Part shown: in pieces, positions 53,577 to 61,606 of the stretch
Layout: each line of letters begins with the position of its first letter
How positions within the stretch are numbered: the first letter of the stretch is position 1
From: Alloalcanivorax balearicus MACL04
GTDB taxonomy: Bacteria > Pseudomonadota > Gammaproteobacteria > Pseudomonadales > Alcanivoracaceae
Reading direction: 5' to 3'
DNA: 64,000 nucleotides
Assembly: GCF_025532145.1 (NCBI RefSeq)
Contig: NZ_ARXS01000002.1
Coordinates: 124,001 to 188,000 of the forward strand
Notes under the pieces: model-generated
What the model was told of the DNA's origin: nothing
What the model saw: only the letters and a program-made list of their open reading frames with translations
Databases searched by the model: none
Program-made: the position numbers and the translations under genes

Positions 53577-54806
53577 ATGGCTGAGACCATCATTAAAATT
53601 GATCTGAACAAGTCCCCGTACGAGAACGAGAAAGTGCATAACCGGTGGCATCCGGATATTCCCATGGCCGCCATGGTGAAACCCGGTGATGACTTCATCG
53701 TGGAATGCCATGACTGGACCGGCGGGCAAATCAACAACGACGACAACGCCGAGGACGTTCGCGACGTGGACCTGACACAGGTGCATTTTCTGTCAGGTCC
53801 GGTGGGCGTGGAAGGCGCCGAACCCGGCGATCTGCTGGTGGTGGATATTCTCGATATCGGCACCTTCGAGGAAAGCCAGTGGGGCTTCAACGGCTTCTTT
53901 TCCAAACAGAATGGCGGCGGCTTTCTTACTGAGCACTTTCCCGAAGCGCAGAAAACCATCTGGGATTTCAATGGCATGTTCACCAAGTCCCGCCATATTC
54001 CCGGCGTGGAGTTCGCCGGTCTGATTCACCCGGGGCTGATTGGCTGCCTGCCGTCCAAGGGCATGCTGGATGAATGGAACAAGCGGGAAAAAGACCTCTA
54101 CGATACCGACCCGGAGCGGGTGCCCGGCCTGGTCAATCTGCCGTTCGCCGATACCGCCCACATGGGCAAGCTGAACGGGGATGCCCGTAATGCCGCCGCG
54201 GCGGAAGGCGCGCGTACGGTGCCACCGAGGGAGCATGGCGGTAACTGTGACATCAAGGACCTTTCCCGTGGTTCGCAAATCTACTTCCCGGTGTATGTGA
54301 AGGACGCGGGGCTGTCCGTGGGCGACCTGCACTTCAGCCAGGGGGATGGCGAGATCACCTTCTGCGGCGCCATTGAAATGGCCGGCTGGATTCACATGAG
54401 GGTGAATCTGATCAAAGGCGGCATGGAAAAATACGCGATCAAGAACCCGATCTTCAAACCCAGCCCGATGGCGCCGAAGTACGATGACTATCTGATCTTT
54501 GAGGGTATTTCCGTGGACGAGGAGGGCAAGCAGCACTACCTGGACGTGCATATTGCGTATCGTCAGGCTTGCCTCAACGCCATCGAGTACCTGAAGAAAT
54601 TCGGCTATTCCGGTGCCCAGGCCTATTCACTGCTGGGATGCGCGCCGGTGCAGGGGCACATCAGCGGCGTGGTGGACGTGCCGAACGCTTGTGCCACTTT
54701 GTGGTTGCCTACCGACATTTTCGAGTTTGACCTCAAACCCGGCGTGGATGGCCCTCAGCACAGCGTGGCCGGATCCATGGATGTGCCACTGGCGAAAGAC
54801 AAGTAA
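53577..54806 (+). CDS. fmdA: Formamidase (acetamidase/formamidase family)
   Basis: A 409-residue cytoplasmic enzyme of the FmdA/AmdA family, unrelated to AmiE, that hydrolyses formamide and less efficiently other short amides. VECHDWTGGQINNDDNAEDV, GVEFAGLIHPGLIGCLPS, PPREHGGNCDIKDLSRGSQI and LHFSQGDGEITFCGAIEMAG are family landmarks. GGAGG precedes the ATG at 53577. Followed by fmdB, as in the Methylophilus fmd cluster. Confidence 0.96.
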   Translation: MAETIIKIDLNKSPYENEKVHNRWHPDIPMAAMVKPGDDFIVECHDWTGGQINNDDNAEDVRDVDLTQVHFLSGPVGVEGAEPGDLLVVDILDIGTFEESQWGFNGFFSKQNGGGFLTEHFPEAQKTIWDFNGMFTKSRHIPGVEFAGLIHPGLIGCLPSKGMLDEWNKREKDLYDTDPERVPGLVNLPFADTAHMGKLNGDARNAAAAEGARTVPPREHGGNCDIKDLSRGSQIYFPVYVKDAGLSVGDLHFSQGDGEITFCGAIEMAGWIHMRVNLIKGGMEKYAIKNPIFKPSPMAPKYDDYLIFEGISVDEEGKQHYLDVHIAYRQACLNAIEYLKKFGYSGAQAYSLLGCAPVQGHISGVVDVPNACATLWLPTDIFEFDLKPGVDGPQHSVAGSMDVPLAKDK

Positions 54807-54829
54807 GGCCCGGATAGAGGAGAACGGCG

Positions 54830-55162
54830 ATGCCGTTATACGACTATAAATGCGCGAACCATGGACTGTTCCATGCGCTGGTGGCGGTGGCGGAATCCGG
54901 TATCGCCCACGCCTGCCCGCAATGTGGCGAACTGGCGCCGCGGGTGCTCATGGTGCCGCCGGAAGTGCTCGACATGGCCCCGGCCCGCCGTCAGGCCATG
55001 GAACGCAACGAACGCGCCGCCCATGAACCCCGGCGAGGCAACGACCACAGTGAAAAGGAGCAAGGCTGCTGCCACCACGCCAAACCCTCGCCGAAAGTGT
55101 TCTACACCGCCGACGGCAAGAAAATGTTCCCCTCGGCGCGGCCCTGGATGATTAGCCACTAG
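54830..55162 (+). CDS. fmdB: FmdB-type zinc-ribbon protein
   Basis: A 110-residue protein starting MPLYDYKCANHG, the FmdB zinc-ribbon signature (Cys8, then CPQC at 29–32). A low-complexity charged region and a Cys/His patch (GCCHHAK) follow. In Methylophilus, FmdB was proposed to regulate formamidase expression; a metal-handling role is equally possible. Last gene of the island; convergent with a MaoC gene. Confidence 0.92.
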   Translation: MPLYDYKCANHGLFHALVAVAESGIAHACPQCGELAPRVLMVPPEVLDMAPARRQAMERNERAAHEPRRGNDHSEKEQGCCHHAKPSPKVFYTADGKKMFPSARPWMISH

Positions 55163-55170
55163 GAGAGGCA

Positions 55171-55327
55171 GTTAAGAGTGAAAAGTGAATAGAGAATAGT
55201 TGCGCGAGGACATAACTCGCCATCCTGAAACGTTAGAGGCCGCGCCCAAGCTTGGTACGCGGCCTCTTTGCTTTCAGTTCCCGCGAACGTTGTTCGCGCG
55301 ACTATTCACTCTTAACTCTTAACTATT
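55171..55327. repeat. Heptamer-array/hairpin repeat, copy B
   Basis: Left arm (about 55171–55205): GTTAAGA, GTGAAAA, GTGAATA, GAGAATA. Right arm (about 55298–55329) on the minus strand: GGGAATA, GTTAAGA, GTTAAGA, GTGAATA. Both end in GCGCG toward the centre. The centre holds AGAGGCCGCG / CGCGGCCTCT (55235–55267), probably a bidirectional terminator between fmdB and the MaoC gene. Confidence 0.75.
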
Positions 55328-55329
55328 CC

Positions 55330-55788
55330 CTAAAAGAGTACCATCCCCAGGCTTTCCGCCACGCAGGCGGGTTTGTCGCTGCCTTCCAGTTCGATGGTGA
55401 CCTCGTTGCAGAGCAGGTAGCGGCCTTCGCCTTTCTGGGTGACGGATTTCATCACGAAGCGGGCGCGGACACGGGCACCGGCGGGGACCGGGGCGAGGAA
55501 GCGGCAGCCGTTGAGGCCGTAGTTGATGCCGGCTTTGACGCCTTCGATGGCGTAGATCTGATCCTTGAACATGGGGATCAGGGACAGCGTCAGGTAACCG
55601 TGGGCGATGGGGCCGCCCATGGGGGATTCCTTGTTGGCCCGTTCCACGTCCACGTGGATCCACTGGTGGTCGCCGGTGGCTTCGGCGAATTGATTGATAC
55701 GTTCCTGGCTGATGGTTTCCCATTCGGAAACGCCAAGCTCTTTACCTTCCCAGCTTTGTAGTTCTTCGGGACTTTTAATTGTCAGCAT
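55330..55788 (-). CDS. MaoC-family hot-dog dehydratase
   Basis: A 152-residue R-specific enoyl-CoA-hydratase-like protein. The hydratase motif is visible as FAEATGDHQWIHVD (34–47; Asp40 and His45) followed by GGPIAHGYLTLSLI (58–71). It probably hydrates enoyl-CoA esters in fatty-acid or polyhydroxyalkanoate metabolism; the chain length is unknown. The ATG at 55788 is preceded by GGGAGAG. Its stop directly abuts repeat copy B. Confidence 0.9.
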   Translation of the reverse strand: MLTIKSPEELQSWEGKELGVSEWETISQERINQFAEATGDHQWIHVDVERANKESPMGGPIAHGYLTLSLIPMFKDQIYAIEGVKAGINYGLNGCRFLAPVPAGARVRARFVMKSVTQKGEGRYLLCNEVTIELEGSDKPACVAESLGMVLF

Positions 55789-55991
55789 GGTCTCTCCCAA
55801 GACAGTTGTATAAAGCTCCAAAAAATCGCCCCGGTGACCGGATCGGTACCGGAAAAGGACCAGGGGCGATTCGGAGAGTCATTAACATAGCAATCCGGGA
55901 CCTTTCGCGCACCATCGGAATAGCCTGGGCGGCGGTACGCCATCCGGTTGTGTTCCTGTATCCTTCAGTCAGGTTTGGAATGAGACACTCG

Positions 55992-57353
55992 ATGCACATT
56001 CATATTCTGGGTATTTGCGGTACCTTCATGGGGTCGCTGGCGCAGCTGGCCCGGGGCCAAGGGCACCGGGTCACTGGTGCCGATGAGAACGTCTATCCGC
56101 CGATGAGCGATCAACTGGCCGCCGCCGGTATCGACATCACCGAGGGCTATGACCCGTCGCAACTGGAGCCGGCGCCGGATCTGGTGGTGATCGGCAATGC
56201 CCTGAGCCGTGGCAATCCGGCGGTGGAGGCGGTGCTGGATCGTGGCTTGCCGTACACCTCCGGGGCACAGATGCTGGCGGAAGTGGTGTTGCCGGGACGC
56301 TGGGTGTTGGCGGTGGCCGGTACCCACGGCAAGACCACCACCAGCAGCATGCTGGCCTGGATTCTGGAACACGCGGGATTGAATCCCGGTTATCTGATCG
56401 GTGGCGTGCCGGCCAACTTCGGCGTTTCCGCCCGTCTGGGCGAGAGTCCGTTCTTCGTGGTCGAGGCGGACGAGTACGACACCGCGTTTTTCGACAAGCG
56501 CAGCAAATTCGTTCATTACCGGCCGCGCACCGCCATTCTCAATAATCTGGAGTTCGACCACGCCGATATCTTCGCCGATCTGGCCGCGATCCAGACTCAA
56601 TTCCATCATCTGATCCGCACCATACCCTCCCAGGGCAGGATCATCCTGCCGCAAGGAGAGCCGGCTCTGGAGGAGACCCTGGAAAAAGGGTGCTGGAGCG
56701 AGCTGGAGCGCTTCGGCGAAGACGCCGATCCCGGCTACCGTCTGCTGGCGGCGGACGGCTCCGCCTTCGAGGTGCTGGAAAACGGCCGGGTGGTGGGCCG
56801 GGTGAACTGGCCGCAAACCGGCCGCCATAGTGTCAACAACGGCATGGCGGCGTTGTTGGCGGCGCGGCATGTGGGCGTGACGCTGGCCCAGGGGGCGGAG
56901 GCGTTGAGTGAGTTCCAGGGCGTGAAGCGCCGCATGGAACTGCGTGGCGAGATTGCGGGCGTGCACGTTTACGATGATTTCGCCCATCATCCCACCGCCA
57001 TCGCCACGACGCTCGACGGGCTTCGGCGCAAGGTCGGTGAGCAGCGCATCGTGGCGATCATCGAACCGCGTTCCAATACCATGCGCCTGGGCCGTCATCG
57101 CGATACGCTGGCACAAAGCACCGCCGCTGCCGACCAGGTGATCTGGTATCAGCCGCCGGGTCTGGACTGGTCCCTGGATGACGTAGTGGCGCAGTCACCG
57201 GTACCGGCACGGGTGGAGCAGGATCTTGATGCGCTGGTGGCGGCGTTGGCCGCCAGCGAGCGCGGCCCCTGCCATCTGGTGGTGATGAGCAACGGCGGTT
57301 TTGGCGGTATTCACGGCAAGCTGCTGGACGCGCTGGACGCGGTGCGGTCCTGA
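55992..57353 (+). CDS. mpl: UDP-N-acetylmuramate:L-Ala-gamma-D-Glu-meso-DAP ligase
   Basis: A 453-residue Mur-ligase-family enzyme for murein peptide recycling; it reattaches the recovered tripeptide to UDP-MurNAc. The N-terminus HIHILGICGTFMGSLAQLAR and ATP loop GTHGKTTT (110–117) match Mpl; HNNG-type HSVNNGMAAL and YDDFAHHPTA are intact. The ATG at 55992 matches the E. coli Mpl start, although an ATG four codons earlier is in frame. Followed by ubiX, a common pairing. Confidence 0.96.
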   Translation: MHIHILGICGTFMGSLAQLARGQGHRVTGADENVYPPMSDQLAAAGIDITEGYDPSQLEPAPDLVVIGNALSRGNPAVEAVLDRGLPYTSGAQMLAEVVLPGRWVLAVAGTHGKTTTSSMLAWILEHAGLNPGYLIGGVPANFGVSARLGESPFFVVEADEYDTAFFDKRSKFVHYRPRTAILNNLEFDHADIFADLAAIQTQFHHLIRTIPSQGRIILPQGEPALEETLEKGCWSELERFGEDADPGYRLLAADGSAFEVLENGRVVGRVNWPQTGRHSVNNGMAALLAARHVGVTLAQGAEALSEFQGVKRRMELRGEIAGVHVYDDFAHHPTAIATTLDGLRRKVGEQRIVAIIEPRSNTMRLGRHRDTLAQSTAAADQVIWYQPPGLDWSLDDVVAQSPVPARVEQDLDALVAALAASERGPCHLVVMSNGGFGGIHGKLLDALDAVRS

Positions 57354-57368
57354 ATGGGAGAGAGCGTG

Positions 57369-57980
57369 ATGCGACAACGGATCACTCTGGCGTTTACCGG
57401 CGCCTCCGGTGCCCCTTACGGGTTGCGCTTGCTGCAATGTCTGCTGGAAGCGGACTGCGAGGTCTATGTATTGCTGTCGAAGGCGGCGCGGGTGGTGATC
57501 GGTACCGAGACCGATCTCAAGCTGCCCGCCGGCACCGGTGCCGCCGAGACCGCGTTGCGGGACTGGAGCGGTACCGATAAAGGCCGTCTGGTGGTCTGTG
57601 GCCTGGAGCAGTGGACCGCGCCGGTGGCGTCCGGTAGCGGCGCGCCGGCGGCCATGGTGGTTTGTCCTTGCTCCACCGGCACGCTGTCCGCCATTGCCAA
57701 TGGCGCCAGCGATAATCTGATCGAACGGGCCGCGGATGTGGCCATCAAGGAACGCCGCCACCTGATCCTGGTGCCCCGGGAAGCGCCGTTATCGGCTTTG
57801 CACTTGGAAAACATGCTGAAGCTGGCGCGGCTGGGCGTCACCATCCTGCCGGCGGCGCCGGGCTTCTACCATCGCCCGCGGCGGGTGGAGGATCTGGTGG
57901 ACTTCGTGGTGGCGCGTCTGCTGGATCATCTGGGCGTGCCGCAGACGCTGGTGGCGCGCTGGGGAGAGAAAGGGGAATAG
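57369..57980 (+). CDS. ubiX: Flavin prenyltransferase UbiX
   Basis: A 203-residue flavoprotein that prenylates FMN to make the cofactor of the decarboxylase UbiD in ubiquinone synthesis. [17 protein letters not shown] (about 9–25), [20 protein letters not shown] and [19 protein letters not shown] are diagnostic. The ATG at 57369 follows GGGAGAG. Sixteen bp after mpl. Confidence 0.96.
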   Translation: MRQRITLAFTGASGAPYGLRLLQCLLEADCEVYVLLSKAARVVIGTETDLKLPAGTGAAETALRDWSGTDKGRLVVCGLEQWTAPVASGSGAPAAMVVCPCSTGTLSAIANGASDNLIERAADVAIKERRHLILVPREAPLSALHLENMLKLARLGVTILPAAPGFYHRPRRVEDLVDFVVARLLDHLGVPQTLVARWGEKGE

Positions 57981-58037
57981 GACAGTTCGCTGGCACGCAG
58001 CTTGTTTATCGGTTTCTGCTCGGGAGATAGGGTGCCA

Positions 58038-58128
58038 CGAAGCCGCTGTGGGAGCTTGCCCGCAAGCGAATATTGCGAACGCCTGGCAAGCCCTCTTCGC
58101 TTGCGGGCAAGCTCCCACAGCGGCTTCG
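58038..58128. repeat. REP-like palindrome, copy 6 (perfect 33-bp arms)
   Basis: 58038–58070 and 58096–58128 are exact complements over 33 bp, with core GTGGGAGCTTGCCCGCAAGC and a 25-nt loop. A further partial element (GTGGGAGCCAGCCTGCTGGC, from about 58140) follows. Located between the convergent ubiX and tonB. Confidence 0.92.
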
Positions 58129-58172
58129 TAGCGTGATCCGTGGGAGCCAGCCTGCTGGCGTGTCAGTTGTCC

Positions 58173-58991
58173 TTACAGCGTGTAGTTGATCGGAATCCGC
58201 ACCGCTACCGGATCACTTCCCAACTGGGCCGGGGGCGGCGGGAAGCGCAGCCGGCGCACCAGTTCCAGGGATTGCTGATCGAGAATGCGGCTGTTGGAAC
58301 TGCCCACCAGTTCCACATTTTCCGCACGGCCCTGGGCGTTGACCCGAAAACTGACTTCCACTTCACCCTGCTGCCGGCGCATACGCGCCCGGGCCGGGTA
58401 GACCTTGTTGTACTCGATGGTATCCCGCACCTTGCCGAGATAGCGGTTCAGAGCGTTGTCGTTGTCACCGCTGCGGTGGACGCCCTTGCCGATTTCCCCG
58501 GCGATGCCTTTCTGGCCCTTGGGTTGGGGCGCACCGCCCGCCACCTGTTCGGTTGGCTCCGCGTCCGGTTCCGCTTCGGGAGAACCGGCGGGTTCGGCCG
58601 GTGGCTCAGGGGCGGGTTCCGGCTCGGGCTTCGGCTCCGGTTTGGGGACAGGCTTCGGTTCGGGCTCGGGCTTGGGTTCCGGTTTCGGTTCGGGTTTGGG
58701 CTCCGGCTTGGGTTTGGGCTTTGGTTTCGGCTTCGGTTTGGGCTCGGGTTTGGGTTCCGGCTTGGGTTTAGGCTCGGGCTTCGGTTGCGGTTTGGGTTCC
58801 GCCTGAGCCACTTGAGGCGCTGGTGCCGGCGGTGCCGGATTGGGCGCCAGCGACAACGTCATGGCCTGCTGACCACCCTGAATGCCCACACGGCCGCCGG
58901 CCAGGGTGAGCGAATTCACCGTCACCAGCAGACTGCCGTGAACCAGGATCGCGAGGGCCCAACTAATGATCAGTCGTATACTTCGCCTCAC
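58173..58991 (-). CDS. tonB: Energy transducer TonB
   Basis: A 272-residue protein. N-terminal membrane anchor ([18 protein letters not shown], with the His typical of TonB), then a long Glu-Pro-Lys-Pro repeat spacer (about 64–140) spanning the periplasm, and a C-terminal TonB domain ([34 protein letters not shown]). It transmits the ExbBD proton-driven force to outer-membrane receptors such as the one at 37415. The start is GTG overlapping the exbD stop (GTGA). Confidence 0.95.
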   Translation of the reverse strand: MRRSIRLIISWALAILVHGSLLVTVNSLTLAGGRVGIQGGQQAMTLSLAPNPAPPAPAPQVAQAEPKPQPKPEPKPKPEPKPEPKPKPKPKPKPKPEPKPEPKPEPKPEPEPKPVPKPEPKPEPEPAPEPPAEPAGSPEAEPDAEPTEQVAGGAPQPKGQKGIAGEIGKGVHRSGDNDNALNRYLGKVRDTIEYNKVYPARARMRRQQGEVEVSFRVNAQGRAENVELVGSSNSRILDQQSLELVRRLRFPPPPAQLGSDPVAVRIPINYTL

Positions 58992-59488
58992 GGAGTGTTC
59001 TCGCTCTGGGTTACCAAACGAACTTCTTCCACACCCAGGTCCCGCAGTTTGCCCAGGTTTTCGCGCAATACACTGAGTGGCACGCCGGCATCAGCCAGCA
59101 GGCGCACCAGCGGTAACTTCGTTTCTTGTCCGCTGTCGGCGGTGACGGGAGCCGCCGGGCTTTCTCCAGCGTCGTTTTGAGCCGCCTTGTCAGCCGCTTC
59201 TTTTTCCCGTTCCGCCTGATGTTCGGCGATCAGCGTGGCGAGGCTGGCTTCGGCCACCGGCTCGCCGTCATGGAACAGCACGCCCTGCTTGTCCAGGATC
59301 AGCATCAACTGGCTGGGGTCTTCCTCGGTGGCGGCCTCGGCGCTGTTCGGCGCGGTCACATCCACGGTGGGGCGTGGCGCCAGCTGGCCGGCCACCATGA
59401 AGAAGATCAATAGAAGAAACACCACGTTGATCAGCGGCAGCACCGGCTCCAGCGGTGGCCGGCGGGGGCTGTTGTCTTCCAGATTCAT
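58988..59488 (-). CDS. exbD: ExbD-family biopolymer transporter subunit (second, longer)
   Basis: A 166-residue protein with one membrane helix ([20 protein letters not shown], about 17–36) and a periplasmic domain. The key membrane Asp of ExbD (in PLIDVVF) is Asn here (PLINVVF, Asn21), unlike the first exbD. An insert rich in Glu/Ala sits at about 90–125. It overlaps exbD-1 by 4 bp and tonB by 4 bp. Probably an ExbD paralogue that does not itself carry protons. Confidence 0.85.
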   Translation of the reverse strand: MNLEDNSPRRPPLEPVLPLINVVFLLLIFFMVAGQLAPRPTVDVTAPNSAEAATEEDPSQLMLILDKQGVLFHDGEPVAEASLATLIAEHQAEREKEAADKAAQNDAGESPAAPVTADSGQETKLPLVRLLADAGVPLSVLRENLGKLRDLGVEEVRLVTQSENTP

Positions 59489-59868
59489 GGCAGCAGCTCC
59501 AACTGCACTTCCTTGAGGCCGGCGGCCCGGGCCACGTCAACGGCGGCGAGGGCGGCCTGCAGAGGCGCGTCCGGATCGCCGGTGATCAGCACGGCTTCGT
59601 CATGGCCGGCCAGTCTTTCACCCAGTTGTTCAAGGGACAATGCTTCGCCGTTCCAGTCCACCTTGCCTTCCGCGTTGACGTGCAACTCCAGCCAGGTCTT
59701 GTCGTCCTGCCGTTCCACGGCTTCGCTGGGCACCACACTCACCGGCAGGTCCTTCCAGGCCCCGAAGCGGGTGGCCAGCATGAAGAACACCAACAGAATA
59801 AAAACCACATCGATCAGTGGGGTGAGACTGATAGCCGGCGAACGGTGACGTTCGGGCTCAAGATACAT
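59485..59868 (-). CDS. exbD: ExbD-family biopolymer transporter subunit (first)
   Basis: A 127-residue ExbD. Membrane helix with the proton-carrying Asp retained: [20 protein letters not shown] (about 15–34). C-terminal periplasmic domain as usual. The start lies 11 bp inside the 3' end of exbB, so it is translationally coupled. Confidence 0.94.
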   Translation of the reverse strand: MYLEPERHRSPAISLTPLIDVVFILLVFFMLATRFGAWKDLPVSVVPSEAVERQDDKTWLELHVNAEGKVDWNGEALSLEQLGERLAGHDEAVLITGDPDAPLQAALAAVDVARAAGLKEVQLELLP

Positions 59869-60547
59869 GGGCGATGCGGGCCTCGCTGCTGGGAACGCTG
59901 TCCCGGGTCGGAGCGCTGCTGTCCTGGTCGAGGCGGCGGCGTTGTACTTTCAGCTGGGACAGGCGGTCCTGCAGTTTTTCCCGGCACACCTCAATGGTGC
60001 GGTCCGCCCAGTGGAAGGCGGCCAGGGCGGGAATCGCCACGGTCAGACCCGCGGCGGTGGTCAGCAGTGCTTCCCAGATACCGCCGGAGAGAATCGCGGG
60101 ATCCACCTGGGAGCCGGCCTGCTCCAGAGCCTGGAAAGCGCCGATCATGCCGAATACGGTACCGAGCAGCCCCAGCAGCGGTGCCAGTGCGCTAATCACC
60201 TCAAGAATCCGCAGCCCGCCGCGCAACTCATCCAGGGACTCACGAGCGCGGCGCAGGCTGTCTTCTTCCCAGCTTTGCTCGTCCATGTCGCGCTGGTTCC
60301 AGGAGGTCAGCACCACCTGATCGATGGGGGTGCGGCCCGGCTTTTGCTGGGCCGGAATTTCACCGCGCTCCAGGCTCGCCAGCAGGGCGTCCGCCTGACG
60401 GCTTGCCTTGGGGCGTACACGGGCGAACTGCAGCATCTTGGAAATCAGGGTGGCCAGGCCGATCACCGACATCAGGCCAAGTACCCACATGGTGATACCA
60501 CCGGAAACGAACCACTCGGGGAGGTGAAACTGCAGAGAAGAGGTCAT
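59858..60547 (-). CDS. exbB: ExbB/TolQ-family proton channel protein
   Basis: A 229-residue inner-membrane protein. First helix at about 17–35; conserved [20 protein letters not shown] followed by [13 protein letters not shown] and [20 protein letters not shown], the MotA/TolQ/ExbB core. GGAG precedes the ATG at 60547. First gene of exbB–exbD–exbD–tonB. Confidence 0.95.
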   Translation of the reverse strand: MTSSLQFHLPEWFVSGGITMWVLGLMSVIGLATLISKMLQFARVRPKASRQADALLASLERGEIPAQQKPGRTPIDQVVLTSWNQRDMDEQSWEEDSLRRARESLDELRGGLRILEVISALAPLLGLLGTVFGMIGAFQALEQAGSQVDPAILSGGIWEALLTTAAGLTVAIPALAAFHWADRTIEVCREKLQDRLSQLKVQRRRLDQDSSAPTRDSVPSSEARIAHVS

Positions 60548-60675
60548 CGCCGAACTCCATCGTGGAAAAGGCGGATATCGCCGTCGGCCGGGACGTACTA
60601 AAGCGGATAACGGCACCTGGGGGCACCGTGACGGGACGATATCTCAGTGTGCGGGCGAGTCTAGCACTTCGCACA

Positions 60676-60707
60676 GTGAATGCAAGTCATTCCTATTTAC
60701 AGGAATG
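60676..60707 (-). promoter_or_regulatory. Fur-box-like dyads upstream of exbB
   Basis: GTGAATGCAAGTCATTCCT (60676–60694) matches 11 of 19 Fur consensus positions. CATTCCT-N6-AGGAATG (60688–60707) is an overlapping perfect dyad. They lie about 130 bp before exbB, consistent with iron control of the TonB system, but weaker than the box at 39639. Confidence 0.4.
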
Positions 60708-60759
60708 TGACGATGGATAGGCTGGTTCAATCAGCGCGGGAGACGCGGAAAAGAGGGAA

Positions 60760-60782
60760 GGAGGCGCCCGGTGGGTGCCTCC
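60760..60782 (-). terminator. Intrinsic-type terminator after the NlpE-like gene
   Basis: GGAGGCGCCC-GGT-GGGTGCCTCC forms a 10-bp stem with one G-T pair. On the minus strand a T-rich tail (TTCCCTCTTTTCC) follows, 8 bp past the stop. Confidence 0.75.
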
Positions 60783-60790
60783 CCGTGAGG

Positions 60791-61222
60791 TTACTGCTTG
60801 ATCAGCGTGTAGTTGAGTTCGGACTCGATACGAGTGCCGTTGATGTCCAGCATTTCCAGCGCGTTCAGTGCGGTTTCCAGATAGCGCAGCTGGCTTTCCA
60901 CATCCTCGGATTCGGGATTCAGCACCACGGTGCGGTAAGCGGTACCGTCCATTTCCTTATTACCGTAGGCCCACTGGCCGCGCTCGACTTCGGTACGGCC
61001 CACGCGGGAGCTGTCCATGTACTCTTCACGCAACTCATATTGGGTTGGACGGTCTTTCTCGTCGCTGTACAGCGTCAGGGAAGTACGGATCCCGGAGCAG
61101 TCCGCGCAAGGCAGCATGCCGCTGTACAAGACCTTGTCCGCCTGAGGGTTGGAGGGCGTGGAAGAACAGCCCGCCAGTACCAGACCGGAAGCCAGACCCA
61201 GGGTAAGCAAAATCTTTTTCAT
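60791..61222 (-). CDS. nlpE: NlpE-like lipoprotein (copper-resistance/envelope-stress N-terminal domain)
   Basis: A 143-residue lipoprotein: lipobox LVLAGC (Cys19). The mature part has the NlpE N-domain hallmark YSGMLPCADCSGIRTSLTLY (about 42–61) with a CADC pair. The E. coli protein's C-terminal OB-fold domain is absent. In E. coli NlpE activates the Cpx response upon surface contact or lipoprotein stress; whether this short form does so is unknown. The ATG at 61222 is nine codons inside the open frame and begins a normal lipoprotein signal. Confidence 0.85.
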   Translation of the reverse strand: MKKILLTLGLASGLVLAGCSSTPSNPQADKVLYSGMLPCADCSGIRTSLTLYSDEKDRPTQYELREEYMDSSRVGRTEVERGQWAYGNKEMDGTAYRTVVLNPESEDVESQLRYLETALNALEMLDINGTRIESELNYTLIKQ

Positions 61223-61281
61223 GCTTCTATCTCCATATAGACCAAGCAATGTCAGATGCTAATCCATTGGAGGCGGCGGGT

Positions 61282-61314
61282 GTGAACACGTTCACGCTTT
61301 TAACAGTCTTTAAC
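61282..61314 (-). promoter_or_regulatory. Dyad and direct-repeat sites upstream of the NlpE-like gene
   Basis: GTGAAC-AC-GTTCAC (61282–61295) is a dyad. On the minus strand GTTAAA-GACT-GTTAAA (61299–61314) is a direct repeat resembling the CpxR pattern GTAAA-N5-GTAAA. Assignment to CpxR is speculative. Confidence 0.35.
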
Positions 61315-61355
61315 CGGGGCGGGACCGGGCGGAAACGAACAGTCGGCAGCGCCGG

Positions 61356-61445
61356 CTAATCGCGGCGGCGGGCATGGATTCTCTGGGCCACTTCGATGAC
61401 CGCGATGGCCACCGCCAGGGCGATGAAAAAATACAGCAGAATCAT
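61356..61445 (-). CDS. Possible 29-residue single-helix membrane protein
   Basis: Starting at the ATG 61445, preceded by GGGGAT at 4 nt, the frame encodes MILLYFFIALAVAIAVIEVA followed by QRIHARRRD and a TAG. It is one hydrophobic helix with a strongly basic C-terminus that should face the cytoplasm. An ATG five codons earlier (61460) lacks an SD. Composition and end charge are protein-like, but at this size chance cannot be excluded. The surrounding 61223–61606 gap otherwise holds only the regulatory sites and hairpin listed. Confidence 0.4.
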   Translation of the reverse strand: MILLYFFIALAVAIAVIEVAQRIHARRRD

Positions 61446-61569
61446 GGATCCCCACTTCATGGCTATGGCCGGAATACACCCCCTGGTCAGGAACTGACCT
61501 GAATAGGATGTTAGGGTGTGACCAAAACTAAGCATAACGTCTTATGTCTGGATGGCCATAGCAAAGTGC

Positions 61570-61597
61570 GGGGAATGGGCACTGGAGCACATTCCCC
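61570..61597 (-). terminator. Hairpin after the GST gene
   Basis: GGGGAATG and CATTCCCC form a perfect 8-bp stem with a 12-nt loop, 9 bp past the stop codon. There is no U-run, so it could also be a stabilising element. Confidence 0.5.
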
Positions 61598-61606
61598 CAG
61601 GGACGA

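Noticed and set aside
58456-58806. A Gly/Ser/Phe repeat protein on the plus strand
   Set aside because: It is the complement of the Glu-Pro-Lys-Pro spacer of TonB; the repeat is explained by that gene.
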